64,000 bases of DNA from Agromyces sp. CF514 (GTDB taxonomy: Bacteria > Actinomycetota > Actinomycetes > Actinomycetales > Microbacteriaceae), in assembly GCF_900113185.1 (NCBI RefSeq), contig NZ_FOZD01000003.1, positions 124,001 through 188,000 on the forward strand, read 5' to 3'. The translations under genes were made by a program, and so were the position numbers. Positions 54,084-63,966 of the stretch are shown piece after piece (within the stretch, counting starts at the first letter, position 1; each line of letters opens with the position of its first letter). The notes under the pieces are model-generated. The model saw only the letters and a list, made by a program, of their open reading frames with translations. It was not told the DNA's origin and made no database searches.

Positions 54084-55550
54084 TCAGCGCACGCGCTGCT
54101 CGGGCGTGTGCAGCCGCGCGAGGAACGCATCGGTGCCGCGCGGCCGTCGTCGTCGATCGGCGCGCGAGGCGAGCACGGTGACGAGCAGCGCCGCCGGCAC
54201 GGTCCACGCGGCCGGCTGCTCGAGGAACGGGCGGATGCCGGGCGCCGCCGCCCCGATCACGCCGCCGCCGAGGATCGCCGCCCCCGAGAGCACCGCGCCC
54301 GTGAGCATGCCCGCCACGGCGCCGCGCGGCGTGAGCCCGCGCCACCAGATGCCGAGCAGCAGGATCGGGCACAGGGTCGACGCGGTGAACGCGAACACGA
54401 GGCCGACGCTGCCGGCGAGTCCGGTCGACTCGGTCGCGAGCGCGACGACGAGCGGCACGAACGACGAGGCGACGGCGGCGATGCGGAATCCGCGCACGCT
54501 GCCGCCGAGCAGGTCCTGGCTGATGACGCCCGCGAGCGAGACCACGAGGCCGGAGGAGGTCGAGAGGAACGCGGCGAACGCCCCCGCGATGACGAGCGCG
54601 GTGAGCAGGTCGCCGCCCCATCCGGGCATGAGCCGGTCGGGCAGCACGAGCACGAGTGCGTCCGCATCGCCCGAGGCGACGAGATCCGGTGCGAACGCCC
54701 GCCCCAGCAGGCCGAAGGCGGTCGGGAACAGGTAGAACACCGAGAGCAGCACGAGCACGATGACGGTCGTGCGTCGGGCCGCGTCGCCGTCGGGGTTCGT
54801 GTAGAAGCGCACGAGCACGTGCGGCAGGCCCAGGGTGCCGAGCAGCAGCGCGATCATGAGCGAAACCGTGCGGTACGGGTCGAGGTCGCCCGGACCCGCC
54901 GTCGCCGGGAACGCCGCCGCCGCCTCGAGCGAGGGTTCGACGCCGCCGACGAAGACGAGCAGCACGATCACGGGCACCGCGATCGCCGTGAGCTTGAGCC
55001 AGAACTGGAACGCCTGCACGAACGTGATCGACCGCATGCCGCCGGCGGCGACGACGACCGCGACGATGACCGCGACGGCGAGGGATCCGGCCCACGAGGG
55101 CAGCCCGGTCGTGATCCGCACCGCGAGCGCGGCGCCCTGCAGCTGCGGCACGATGTAGAACCAGCCGATCACGATCACGAGCGTGCTCGTCACGAGTCGG
55201 GCGGTGCGCGACTCCAGGCGCGCCTCGACGAAGTCGGGGATCGTGTACGCGCCCGACCTGCGGAGCGGTGCGGCGACGAACAGCAGCAGCATGAGGTATC
55301 CGGCCGTGTAGCCGATCGGGAACCAGATGCCGCCTGCGCCCGTCGTCAGGATCAGTCCGGCGATGCCGAGGAAGCTCGCTGCCGAGAGGTACTCGCCGCC
55401 GATCGCCGAGGCGTTCCACCACGGTCGCACCGTGCGCGAGGCGACGTAGAAGTCGCTCGTCGTGCGCGAGACGCGCAACCCGTAGAAGCCGATGAGCGCC
55501 GAGGCGAGCGCCACGGCCGTGATGGCGGCATAGCTGATCGCGGCGTTCAC
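54084..55550 (-). CDS. Sodium/solute symporter (SSS family) of the LytTR operon
   Basis: 488 residues, about 13 membrane helices. YVASRTVRPWWNASAIGGEYLSAASFLGIAG near the N-terminus, LPHVLVRFYTNPDGDAARRT and FAAFLSTSSGLVVSLAGVISQDLL belong to the ActP/acetate-pyruvate branch of SSS. GTG 55550 overlaps the stop of the small membrane gene. It is the last gene of histidine kinase-regulator-small protein-symporter, all translationally coupled. Confidence 0.92.
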   Translation of the reverse strand: MNAAISYAAITAVALASALIGFYGLRVSRTTSDFYVASRTVRPWWNASAIGGEYLSAASFLGIAGLILTTGAGGIWFPIGYTAGYLMLLLFVAAPLRRSGAYTIPDFVEARLESRTARLVTSTLVIVIGWFYIVPQLQGAALAVRITTGLPSWAGSLAVAVIVAVVVAAGGMRSITFVQAFQFWLKLTAIAVPVIVLLVFVGGVEPSLEAAAAFPATAGPGDLDPYRTVSLMIALLLGTLGLPHVLVRFYTNPDGDAARRTTVIVLVLLSVFYLFPTAFGLLGRAFAPDLVASGDADALVLVLPDRLMPGWGGDLLTALVIAGAFAAFLSTSSGLVVSLAGVISQDLLGGSVRGFRIAAVASSFVPLVVALATESTGLAGSVGLVFAFTASTLCPILLLGIWWRGLTPRGAVAGMLTGAVLSGAAILGGGVIGAAAPGIRPFLEQPAAWTVPAALLVTVLASRADRRRRPRGTDAFLARLHTPEQRVR

Positions 55551-55978
55551 TCGGCCTCCGTCAGGGCTCGGTACCTCGCCTCGTTGCGGGCCGCGGCGCG
55601 CGAGTAGAGCACGCCGACGGTGATCGCGAGCGGATACACGCCGACCGCGAGCAGCAGCCACGACAGCGGCACGCCGAACACGAAGGTGTCGTCGAACACG
55701 GGCGTGAGCACGATCGCGAGCACGAACAGCGTGGTCGCGAGGGCGAACCCCGCGGCGTACGTGATGCCGAGCCGCAGCTGCGAACGGATCAACGACCGCA
55801 CGTAGACGCTCTCGGGTGCGCTCGCGCCGTCGGCCGGCGGTCGGGAGACGGAACGACGAGCGGATGCCGCGGCCGCGCCGGTGCCCGGTGCCGTCACCCG
55901 CACCCGTGCAGGCGGTTCGGGCGGCGTGGTCGGGCTGCCTTCGGCATCCGGAGCCCGGGGATCGGGCTGGTCGCTCAT
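55547..55978 (-). CDS. Small two-helix membrane protein, symporter partner
   Basis: 143 residues. The first 55 are proline/alanine-rich and disordered; two membrane helices follow (YAAGFALATTLFVLAIVLTPV, then WLLLAVGVYPLAITVGVLYSR), then a charged tail. This hairpin layout mirrors the DUF485 partner of the divergent ActP gene and may be its counterpart. Overlaps the regulator stop (ATGA) and the symporter start (GTGA). Confidence 0.75.
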   Translation of the reverse strand: MSDQPDPRAPDAEGSPTTPPEPPARVRVTAPGTGAAAASARRSVSRPPADGASAPESVYVRSLIRSQLRLGITYAAGFALATTLFVLAIVLTPVFDDTFVFGVPLSWLLLAVGVYPLAITVGVLYSRAAARNEARYRALTEAE

Positions 55979-56724
55979 GTGCGGGGCCGGAGCGTCGCGG
56001 ACTCGAGACGTTCGCGCACCGAGGGCAGCAGGCGGCGGCTCACGGGCAGCTCGGCGCCGGCGATCGTGACGCTCGGGCGGTCGGTGCCGAGGCGGATGCG
56101 CGTGAGGTGCGCGAGCGAGACGAGGTACGAGCGGTGCACGCGCACGAAGCCCGCATCGGCCCACTGCCGTTCGAGGTCGGCCATCGGCACCCGCACGAGG
56201 TAGCTCGCCTCGTCGGTGTGCAGCCGCGCGTAGTCGCCCTGCGCCTGCACGTAGCGCACCTCGTCGCGTCGGATCATGCGGGTCGTGCCGCCGAGCGTCA
56301 CGGCGATCATCTCGGGCGCCGAGGCCGTCGGGATGCCGCCGGTCGGCGTCGCGGCGCCGGCCTTCAGCACCTCGACGATGCGCCCGATCGACCGCTGCAG
56401 CCGCTCGGTGCGCACGGGCTTCAGCAGGTAGTCGACCGCGGCGAGGTCGAACGCCTCGAGTGCTCCCTCTTCGTCGGCGGTCACGAACACGAGCGCCGGC
56501 CGACGTTCGAAACGCTGGAGGGCCCTGGCGAGGTCGAACCCGCTGAGCCCCGGCATGTGGATGTCGAGGAAGGCGGCGTCGACCGGCTCGCGCGTGAGCA
56601 GGCGGATCGCCTCGGACCCCGAGGACGCCTGGTGCACGGTGCCGATGCGCGGATCCTGCGAGAGCAGGAACGCCAGCTCGTCGAGCGCCGGCCGTTCGTC
56701 GTCGGCGATGAGCACGGAGATCAT
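55975..56724 (-). CDS. LytTR-family response regulator
   Basis: 249 residues. The receiver (1-120) has acidic DDE at the start, phospho-acceptor in AAFLDIHMPGLSGF (Asp about 54) and LLKPV with the conserved Lys (about 103). The LytTR DNA-binding domain (about 145-245) reads RRDEVRYVQAQGDYARLHT and RVHRSYLVSLAHL. ATG 56724 overlaps the kinase stop. Its predicted binding sites lie in the divergent promoter at 57988-58031. Confidence 0.95.
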   Translation of the reverse strand: MISVLIADDERPALDELAFLLSQDPRIGTVHQASSGSEAIRLLTREPVDAAFLDIHMPGLSGFDLARALQRFERRPALVFVTADEEGALEAFDLAAVDYLLKPVRTERLQRSIGRIVEVLKAGAATPTGGIPTASAPEMIAVTLGGTTRMIRRDEVRYVQAQGDYARLHTDEASYLVRVPMADLERQWADAGFVRVHRSYLVSLAHLTRIRLGTDRPSVTIAGAELPVSRRLLPSVRERLESATLRPRT

Positions 56725-57950
56725 CTGGTCTGGCTCCCGTCTCGGGCGATGGCGGTCGGCGCCTCGGGCTTCGGGCCGGCGGGGGAGTTCGGTTGCGACT
56801 TGGGCACGCGCATGCGCACGAGCGTGCCGGCGCCGAGGTTCGTCTCGACGACGAGCCCGTGCTCCTCGCCGTAGACCTGCCGCAGGCGGGCATCGACGTT
56901 GCGGAGCCCGACGTGCTCGCCCGGCGAACCGCCCGCGAGCACCTCCTCGAGCACGACCGGATCGATGCCGACGCCGTCGTCCTCGACGCTGATCTCGGCG
57001 AAGGCGCCCGAGTCGGCGGCCGTGATCGTGATGCGCCCGCCGCCCTCCTTGCCCTCGAGGCCGTGCCGCACCGCGTTCTCGACGAGCGGCTGGATCGACA
57101 GGAACGGCACCACCGTCGAGAGCACCTCGGGCGCCACCTGCAGGGTGACCCGCAGGCGCTCGCCGAAGCGCGCCCGCTCGAGCTCGAGGTAGCTGTCGAT
57201 CGAGCGCAGCTCCTCGGCGACCGTCGTGAAGTCGCCGTGCCGGCGGAACGAGTACCGCGTGAAGTCCGCGAACTCGAGCACGAGCTCGCGCGCCTTCGCC
57301 GGATCGGTGTTGATGAACGACGCGATCGCGTTCAGCGCGTTGTAGATGAAGTGCGGGCTGATCTGCGCGCGGAGCGCACGCACCTCGGCCTCGGCGAGGG
57401 CCGCGCGCGACGCGTCGAGCTCTCCGAGCTCGACCTGCGACGCCACCCAGCTCGCGACCTCGCCCGTCGCGCGCACGAGGCCCGCCCGCACGGGCGACGC
57501 GAACGCCACGATCGCCCCGGCCGAACGGCCGCCGACGAGGATCGGCGCGGCCGCGGCATCCGTCTCGCGCGACCAGATCGCGATGCGGCGCTGCACGTGC
57601 GGCTTGCCCGCCGACTGCGCGGCCCGCGCGAGCTCGCCTGCGACGGCGCGGACGTCGTCGTCGCCGTCGATCGCGACCTGCCCGGCGGGGTCGACGAGCG
57701 CGAGGCTCTCGCAGCCGAGCATCGCGCGCAGGTACCGCACCGCACGAGCCGCCTCGGCCTCGTCGAAGCCGCCGCGCACGTGCTTCGCCGCCCGGCTCGC
57801 GAGGTGCAGCGTCTGGTACGTCGCCTGCTCGGCATCGGTGCCGAGTTCGCGCTGCGCCAGCACCAGGCGGCGCAGCAGCAGCACGACGCCGACCGCCAGG
57901 GCGCCGGCGACGACACCGGCGCTCGCGGCGAGCAGCATCGACTCGGGCAT
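56721..57950 (-). CDS. LytS/His-kinase-family sensor kinase
   Basis: 409 residues. One N-terminal membrane helix (residues about 5-27), a GAF-like region (about 60-185), then the HisKA-type block RAQISPHFIYNALNAIASFINTDP with the phospho-His (about 222), and the ATPase region with IQPLVENAVRHGLEG (N box), VEDDGVGIDP and GEHVGLRNVDARL (G boxes). With a single helix and cytoplasmic GAF it probably senses an intracellular or membrane signal, for example the carbon source moved by the symporters. Confidence 0.93.
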   Translation of the reverse strand: MPESMLLAASAGVVAGALAVGVVLLLRRLVLAQRELGTDAEQATYQTLHLASRAAKHVRGGFDEAEAARAVRYLRAMLGCESLALVDPAGQVAIDGDDDVRAVAGELARAAQSAGKPHVQRRIAIWSRETDAAAAPILVGGRSAGAIVAFASPVRAGLVRATGEVASWVASQVELGELDASRAALAEAEVRALRAQISPHFIYNALNAIASFINTDPAKARELVLEFADFTRYSFRRHGDFTTVAEELRSIDSYLELERARFGERLRVTLQVAPEVLSTVVPFLSIQPLVENAVRHGLEGKEGGGRITITAADSGAFAEISVEDDGVGIDPVVLEEVLAGGSPGEHVGLRNVDARLRQVYGEEHGLVVETNLGAGTLVRMRVPKSQPNSPAGPKPEAPTAIARDGSQTR

Positions 57951-57987
57951 GCTCGAAAGCGTAGCCGTCGTTCGTCGGCGCCCTCGA

Positions 57988-57996
57988 ACCGTTCGT
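57988..57996 (+). promoter_or_regulatory. LytTR binding site 1
   Basis: ACCGTTCGT matches the published LytTR half-site consensus [TA][AC][CA]GTTN[AG][TG] at all positions. It is the first of a direct-repeat pair in the gap between the kinase and the DUF485-actP operon. Confidence 0.78.
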
Positions 57997-58008
57997 CGCA
58001 CGACCGAC

Positions 58009-58017
58009 ACCGTTCAG
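58009..58017 (+). promoter_or_regulatory. LytTR binding site 2
   Basis: ACCGTTCAG, a second full consensus match, in the same orientation and 12 bases after site 1 (21 bases start to start), the spacing LytTR dimers use. Confidence 0.78.
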
Positions 58018-58022
58018 CGACG

Positions 58023-58031
58023 ACGAACGGT
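58023..58031 (-). promoter_or_regulatory. LytTR binding site 3 (inverted)
   Basis: ACCGTTCGT on the minus strand, identical to site 1. Its opposite orientation could serve the divergent kinase promoter. Confidence 0.65.
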
Positions 58032-58150
58032 GCGGCCGACACGCTCGCCCCGGGGCGCGGCAGCATGGGGCCACTGCTCGCCGCCATCGGCATCCGGAGC
58101 AGTGGGCGCGGACCTTCCCCCGTGCCGAACCCCCTCGAAGGAGAGACGCC

Positions 58151-58522
58151 ATGGGCAACGAGGCCCTGAGCGCGGAGACGACGCAACCCGACGTCGATTT
58201 CACCGCGGTGCAAGCATCACCCCGATTCCAGGAGCTGCGCGGTCGCCACCGCCGGTTCGTCTTCCCCGTGCTCGCGGCCTGCCTGGTCTGGTACCTGGCC
58301 TACGTGCTGCTCGCCGTCTACGCGCACGACTTCATGTCGACCCGGGTGTTCGGCAGCGTGAACCTCGCCATGGTGCTGGGCCTCGCCCAGGTCGTCACGA
58401 CGTTCGCCGTGACCATGTGGTACGTCAGCTACGCCAACCGTCGCCTCGACCCGATCGCCGCCGAGATCCGCGACGAGATCGAGTCCGGCGCCGAGTTCGA
58501 CACCCAGGCGGTGGCACGATGA
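58151..58522 (+). CDS. DUF485 membrane protein, ActP partner
   Basis: 123 residues. Core: RFQELRGRHRRFVFPVLAAC, then two membrane helices (LVWYLAYVLLAVYAHDF and NLAMVLGLAQVVTTFAVTMWYVSYA) with SYANRRLDPIAAEIRDEI. This is the YjcH-type DUF485 protein normally encoded just before actP. AAGGAGAG precedes ATG 58151. The next gene starts four bases inside its stop. Confidence 0.93.
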   Translation: MGNEALSAETTQPDVDFTAVQASPRFQELRGRHRRFVFPVLAACLVWYLAYVLLAVYAHDFMSTRVFGSVNLAMVLGLAQVVTTFAVTMWYVSYANRRLDPIAAEIRDEIESGAEFDTQAVAR

Positions 58523-60162
58523 GCGCCCTCGCCGCCGTGGACACCGCCCGCGTCGCGGCCGAGGCCGCTTCGTCGTCGCCGGGCGATCCCTGGCTCAACA
58601 TCGCCATCTTCGGCGCCTTCGTGGCGATCACGATGGTCATCGTGTTCCGAGCCAGCCGCAACAACAAGACCGCGGCCGACTACTACGCGGCCGGACGCTC
58701 GTTCACCGGCGGCCAGAACGGCTCGGCCATCGCGGGAGACTACCTGTCGGCGGCGTCGTTCCTGGGCATCGTCGGTGCGATCGCGATCACCGGGTACGAC
58801 GGGTTCCTCTACTCGATCGGGTTCCTCGTCGCGTGGCTCGTCGCCCTGCTGCTCGTCGCCGAGCTGCTGCGCAACACCGGCCGCTACACGATGGCCGACG
58901 TGCTCTCGTTCCGCCTCAAGCAGCGGCCCGTGCGCATCGCGGCCGCGCTGACGACCCTCGTGGTCTGCTTCTTCTACCTGCTCGCGCAGATGGCGGGCGC
59001 GGGCGGACTCGTGTCGCTGCTGCTCGGCATCACCGACACGCTCGGCCAGTCGCTCGTGATCACCGTGGTCGGCGCGCTCATGATCCTCTACGTGCTCATC
59101 GGCGGCATGAAGGGCACCACCTGGGTGCAGATCATCAAGGCCGTGCTGCTCATCGCCGGCGCCGGCGTCATGACGGTCTGGGTGCTCGCGCTGAACGGCT
59201 TCAACTTCAGCACCCTGCTCGAGAACGCGGTCGAGGCCACCGGCAACCCCGCGATCCTCGACCCGGGTCTCAAGTACGGCGTCTCGGATGTCTCGAAGAT
59301 CGACTTCGTCTCGCTCGGCCTCGCCCTCGTGCTCGGCACCGCGGCCCTGCCGCACGTGCTCATGCGCTTCTACACGGTGCCCACCGCGAAGGAGGCCCGC
59401 AAGTCGGTCGTCTGGGCGATCTGGCTCATCGGCATCTTCTACGTGTTCACGCTCGTGCTCGGATACGGCGCCGCGGCCCTCGTCGGCCCCGAGACGATCG
59501 CGGCCGCTCCCGGCGGCGCGAACTCGGCGGCCCCGCTGCTCGCCTTCGCGCTCGGCGGACCGTTCCTGCTCGGCCTCATCTCGGCGATCGCGTTCGCGAC
59601 GATCCTCGCGGTCGTCGCCGGACTCACGATCACGGCCGCGGCGTCGTTCGCGCACGACATCTACGCGAGCGTCATCAAGAAGGGCAAGCCCGAGGCGGGT
59701 GCCGAGGTCAAGGTCGCGCGTCGCACGGTCATCGTCATCGGCATCGTCGCGATCCTCGGCGGCATCGGCGCGAACGGGCAGAACGTCGCGTTCCTCGTGG
59801 CGCTCGCCTTCGCGGTGGCCGCATCGGCCAACCTGCCGACGATCATCTACTCGCTGTTCTGGAAGCGCTTCACGACCAAGGGCGCGCTCTGGAGCATGTA
59901 CGGCGGCCTCATCTCGGCCATCGTGCTCATCATCTTCTCGCCGGTCGTCTCGGGCTCCGAGACGTCGATGTTGAAGACGGCGGAGATCAACTTCGCGATC
60001 TTCCCGCTCTCGAACCCCGGCATCGTCTCGATCCCGCTGGCGTTCCTGCTCGGCTGGATCGTCACGATGCTCGACAAGACCAAGGAGGACCCGAAGAAGC
60101 AGTCCGAGATGGAGGTGCGTTCGCTGACCGGCGTCGGAGCCGAGAAGGCGACCCAGCACTGA
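58519..60162 (+). CDS. actP: Cation/acetate symporter ActP
   Basis: 547 residues, about 13 membrane helices. YYAAGRSFTGGQNGSAIAGDYLSAASFLGIVG, GGMKGTTWVQIIKAVLLIAGAG, LPHVLMRFYTVPTAKEARKS and FATILAVVAGLTITAAASFAHDIY (quoted as short landmarks) mark the ActP branch of SSS. It takes up acetate or other short carboxylates with Na+. Overlaps DUF485 (ATGA). The upstream LytTR sites suggest control by the divergent two-component system. A terminator follows at 60281. Confidence 0.94.
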   Translation: MSALAAVDTARVAAEAASSSPGDPWLNIAIFGAFVAITMVIVFRASRNNKTAADYYAAGRSFTGGQNGSAIAGDYLSAASFLGIVGAIAITGYDGFLYSIGFLVAWLVALLLVAELLRNTGRYTMADVLSFRLKQRPVRIAAALTTLVVCFFYLLAQMAGAGGLVSLLLGITDTLGQSLVITVVGALMILYVLIGGMKGTTWVQIIKAVLLIAGAGVMTVWVLALNGFNFSTLLENAVEATGNPAILDPGLKYGVSDVSKIDFVSLGLALVLGTAALPHVLMRFYTVPTAKEARKSVVWAIWLIGIFYVFTLVLGYGAAALVGPETIAAAPGGANSAAPLLAFALGGPFLLGLISAIAFATILAVVAGLTITAAASFAHDIYASVIKKGKPEAGAEVKVARRTVIVIGIVAILGGIGANGQNVAFLVALAFAVAASANLPTIIYSLFWKRFTTKGALWSMYGGLISAIVLIIFSPVVSGSETSMLKTAEINFAIFPLSNPGIVSIPLAFLLGWIVTMLDKTKEDPKKQSEMEVRSLTGVGAEKATQH

Positions 60163-60280
60163 GAGACCGCCGGCGTGGGGCGCCGGCCAGCAGGTTCCGG
60201 CGGTGGGCGGGGGAGTGCCCGCCGCCGGGGCGGCTTCGACGCGGCGGGAATGCCTGCCCGTGCCGCGTCGAACGAACAGG

Positions 60281-60322
60281 CGGGGCGGATGCCGCGGCCG
60301 AACGGCCGTGACATCCGCCCCG
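60281..60322 (+). terminator. actP terminator
   Basis: Outer arms CGGGGCGGATG/CATCCGCCCCG and inner CGGCCG/CGGCCG form a stem followed by TTTCTCG, between actP and the converging small membrane gene. Confidence 0.75.
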
Positions 60323-60350
60323 TTTCTCGTGCCCGGTCGCGGCGCGCCGG

Positions 60351-60551
60351 TTACGACTTGGAGCCGCGCCGACGCCGTGCGATGCCCCAGGAGATCAGGC
60401 CGACCCCGACGACCGCGACGATCGGCCCGACGATCGCCCAGAGCATCTCGCCGCTCATGGCCGAGCCGGGCAGGATGCCGATGCCCTGGAGCGTCCAGAC
60501 CACCCCCGACAGCGTCAGCAGCCCGCCGATGACGATGAGCACGAAGTTCAT
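60351..60551 (-). CDS. Small membrane protein with two helices
   Basis: 66 residues: MNFVLIVIGGLLTLSGVVW, a short loop (GIGILPGSAMSG), a second helix (LWAIVGPIVAVVGVGLISWG) and a basic ARRRRGSKS tail. No family recognised. Its gene follows lpd by 29 bases and may be read with it. Confidence 0.68.
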   Translation of the reverse strand: MNFVLIVIGGLLTLSGVVWTLQGIGILPGSAMSGEMLWAIVGPIVAVVGVGLISWGIARRRRGSKS

Positions 60552-60580
60552 GGGATCCGCCCTTCTCCGAGGCATCCGCC

Positions 60581-61981
<1,401 letters not shown>

Positions 61982-62019
61982 GCCAGCCAGCCTATGCACC
62001 CGGGCCCCGCCCGGGGCGG

Positions 62020-62124
62020 TCAGGCCGACGGTTCGTCGCGCGGATCCGGCAGGTAGGCCGTGATGTCGAGCGGCTCGGTCGGCGGCAGCTCGAGCGCGGC
62101 CGGGTCGATGGTGGGGTTGCTCAT
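62020..62124 (-). CDS. 34-residue small protein
   Basis: Short, acidic and proline-rich ([20 protein letters not shown]...). GAGGAG six bases upstream of ATG 62124 supports translation. No family recognised. It sits 38 bases downstream of the 84-residue membrane gene and could be its partner or a leader. Confidence 0.5.
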   Translation of the reverse strand: MSNPTIDPAALELPPTEPLDITAYLPDPRDEPSA

Positions 62125-62162
62125 GCGGTGCTCCTCGCGTCGCGGCGGTCGATCGATCGGGC

Positions 62163-62417
62163 TCAGGATGCCGGTGGCGTGCGTGTCGTCCGCGTGCGAC
62201 GCCCGAGGGAATCGGCCACCGTCACCATGGCGAGCGCGGATGCCGAGGCCACCGCGACGCACGCGGCGACCACGATGAACGTGAGCACGCCCTGGCCTCG
62301 CGACCCGGGCGCGAGCGCCGCCGAGAAGGCGAGCATCGCGGCTCCGGCCGCCAGGCTCGCGACCCTCGCGGCCAGGATCGCCCCGGCGATGCCGACGATC
62401 ACGGTTCGTGTGCGCAT
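62163..62417 (-). CDS. Small membrane protein
   Basis: 84 residues. Two hydrophobic helices ([25 protein letters not shown] in pieces, and [23 protein letters not shown]). ATG 62417 is chosen because AAGGAGG lies eight bases before it; the GTG at 62426 would overlap that ribosome site. Function unknown; lies downstream of the sigma/anti-sigma pair on the same strand. Confidence 0.68.
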   Translation of the reverse strand: MRTRTVIVGIAGAILAARVASLAAGAAMLAFSAALAPGSRGQGVLTFIVVAACVAVASASALAMVTVADSLGRRTRTTRTPPAS

Positions 62418-62494
62418 GGCGTCCACCTCCTTCTGGAGAGGGTGTTTCCGCGCGTACGGCCGGCGTTACCGCGCCATGGTCCCGATCTTCGGGG

Positions 62495-63457
62495 TCATTC
62501 GAAGGCCTCGTAGCCCCAGACCGAGGGCGCCTGCACATCGGTGCGGTCGTGCCCGACGTAGGTGGTCTCGATCGTGATGATGCCGAGGCCCTCGTCGGAG
62601 ACGACGACGTGGTCGACGAACTCGCCGGGCGCCCGCGACGCGGTCGAGAACGAGATGCCGGACCGGCCCAGCCGGTCGACGACCTCGCCCTCGACCTCGA
62701 GGTCGGGCAGGCTCGCGAGGAACTCCAGCGCAGCCTTCGACTGCTCGGTCGTGAGGCGGCGTTCGCCGAGGAGCCCGCGCAACTCGTTGACGTACTCGCC
62801 GGTCGTGTAGGTCGCCGCTCCCATCGGAGCGCGGAGGAAGGCGCCGAATTCGGCCGCGGAGTTCGGGGGCGTGCCGTACATCGGCTGCCATTCCCCGGGT
62901 CCGAAGTCCTGCTCCCAGGCCAGGCTGCCGACCTCGTAGCCCTCGACGACGATCGGGCGGCCGTCGGAGTCGTAGGGTTCGCCGCGCCTGACCTCGATCC
63001 GGGCGCCCTGGGGGCCTTGCTCGAAGGTCCGGATCTCGGGGTTGATCGTGACCTGCTCGATCGTGCCGTCGTCGCCGACGACCATGTTGCGGTACCACGA
63101 CTGGGTCTTGACCGTGGTCGTCGTCGTCGGTCCCGGTGCCAGTTTCGTGCTGAGGCCCATCAGCAGTTCCTCCGGCGTGCCGTCGATCGGGGTGGGGTGG
63201 AGCAGGGGCGGCGTCGCCGCCGCGTAGACGGTCGCCGGCCGAGCGATCACCAGCATGCCGATCGCGACGGCGAGGAGCAGGGCGACAGCTGCCGCGACCG
63301 ACAGGAAGATGGGCGAGCGGCGCCGGGGCCGCGCCGCCGGGAGGCTCGTCGTGATGCGACGCAGGCGGGTCTCGGCGGACGGCGAGAGGTCGTCGCCGCG
63401 GCGAGGGAGGTCCGGGCGGGCGTCGCTGAGGCGCCGGCTGAGTTCGAAGTCGTTCAC
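62495..63457 (-). CDS. Membrane-anchored partner of the ECF sigma factor (anti-sigma-like)
   Basis: 320 residues. Cytoplasmic N-terminus (1-50, with DELSRR-type helix DFELSRRLSDARPD), one membrane helix at about 51-72 (FLSVAAAVALLLAVAIGMLVIA), and an extracytoplasmic domain of about 240 residues (RTFEQGPQGARIEVRRGEPYD...). No zinc-binding HxxxCxxC is present. GTG 63457 overlaps the sigma-factor stop (GTGA). It resembles the CU044_5270-type proteins that follow sigma genes in actinobacteria; regulation of sigma is inferred from context. Confidence 0.78.
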   Translation of the reverse strand: MNDFELSRRLSDARPDLPRRGDDLSPSAETRLRRITTSLPAARPRRRSPIFLSVAAAVALLLAVAIGMLVIARPATVYAAATPPLLHPTPIDGTPEELLMGLSTKLAPGPTTTTTVKTQSWYRNMVVGDDGTIEQVTINPEIRTFEQGPQGARIEVRRGEPYDSDGRPIVVEGYEVGSLAWEQDFGPGEWQPMYGTPPNSAAEFGAFLRAPMGAATYTTGEYVNELRGLLGERRLTTEQSKAALEFLASLPDLEVEGEVVDRLGRSGISFSTASRAPGEFVDHVVVSDEGLGIITIETTYVGHDRTDVQAPSVWGYEAFE

Positions 63458-63966
63458 GATGCCTCCCCGTTCAGGGTCGCGACGGCCGAGGGCACCACGG
63501 CCAAGGCGGCCTCGAGGCGCTTCTTCGCCCGGTGCAGCCGCACCCGAAGCGTCGCGGCGGAGCATCCGAGGATCTCGGACATCTCCTCGCGCGTGAGGTC
63601 CTCCCAGAACGCCATCCAGATCAGCTCCCGATCGGCCGGATCGAGGCGGTTCACGGCCGCCCGCACGTCGAGTGCGTCGTCGGAGGCGGCCGCGGCGGGG
63701 TCGCGGTGGTTCGCCTCCGCCTGCTCGACCCTTCGCGTGTGCCGGGTGCGGCCGCGGTAGTGATTGCCGACGACGTTGCGCAGCGCGGAGTACAGCCACG
63801 CGATCGTGAACACGTACGCGGCCTCGTCGCGGCGACGCCAGGCCTGCGCGAAGACCTCGGCCGCGGCATCCTCGGCATCGCCGACGTTGCTCAGCCGGTT
63901 GTAGGCGGCCGAGACGAGCACCGGATGGTACGTGCGGAACAGCACCTCGAACTCCCGCTCACCCAT
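63454..63966 (-). CDS. RNA polymerase ECF-type sigma factor
   Basis: 170 residues. Region 2: EFEVLFRTYHPVLVSAAYNRLSN, with DAEDAAAEVFAQAWRRRDE; region 4: LDPADRELIWMAFWEDLTREEMSEILGCSAATLRVRLHRAKKRLE. It directs polymerase to a small regulon, probably envelope-related given its membrane partner. ATG 63966 gives a normal region 2, so the gene is complete, although the start sits 34 bases from the window edge. Confidence 0.92.
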   Translation of the reverse strand: MGEREFEVLFRTYHPVLVSAAYNRLSNVGDAEDAAAEVFAQAWRRRDEAAYVFTIAWLYSALRNVVGNHYRGRTRHTRRVEQAEANHRDPAAAASDDALDVRAAVNRLDPADRELIWMAFWEDLTREEMSEILGCSAATLRVRLHRAKKRLEAALAVVPSAVATLNGEAS

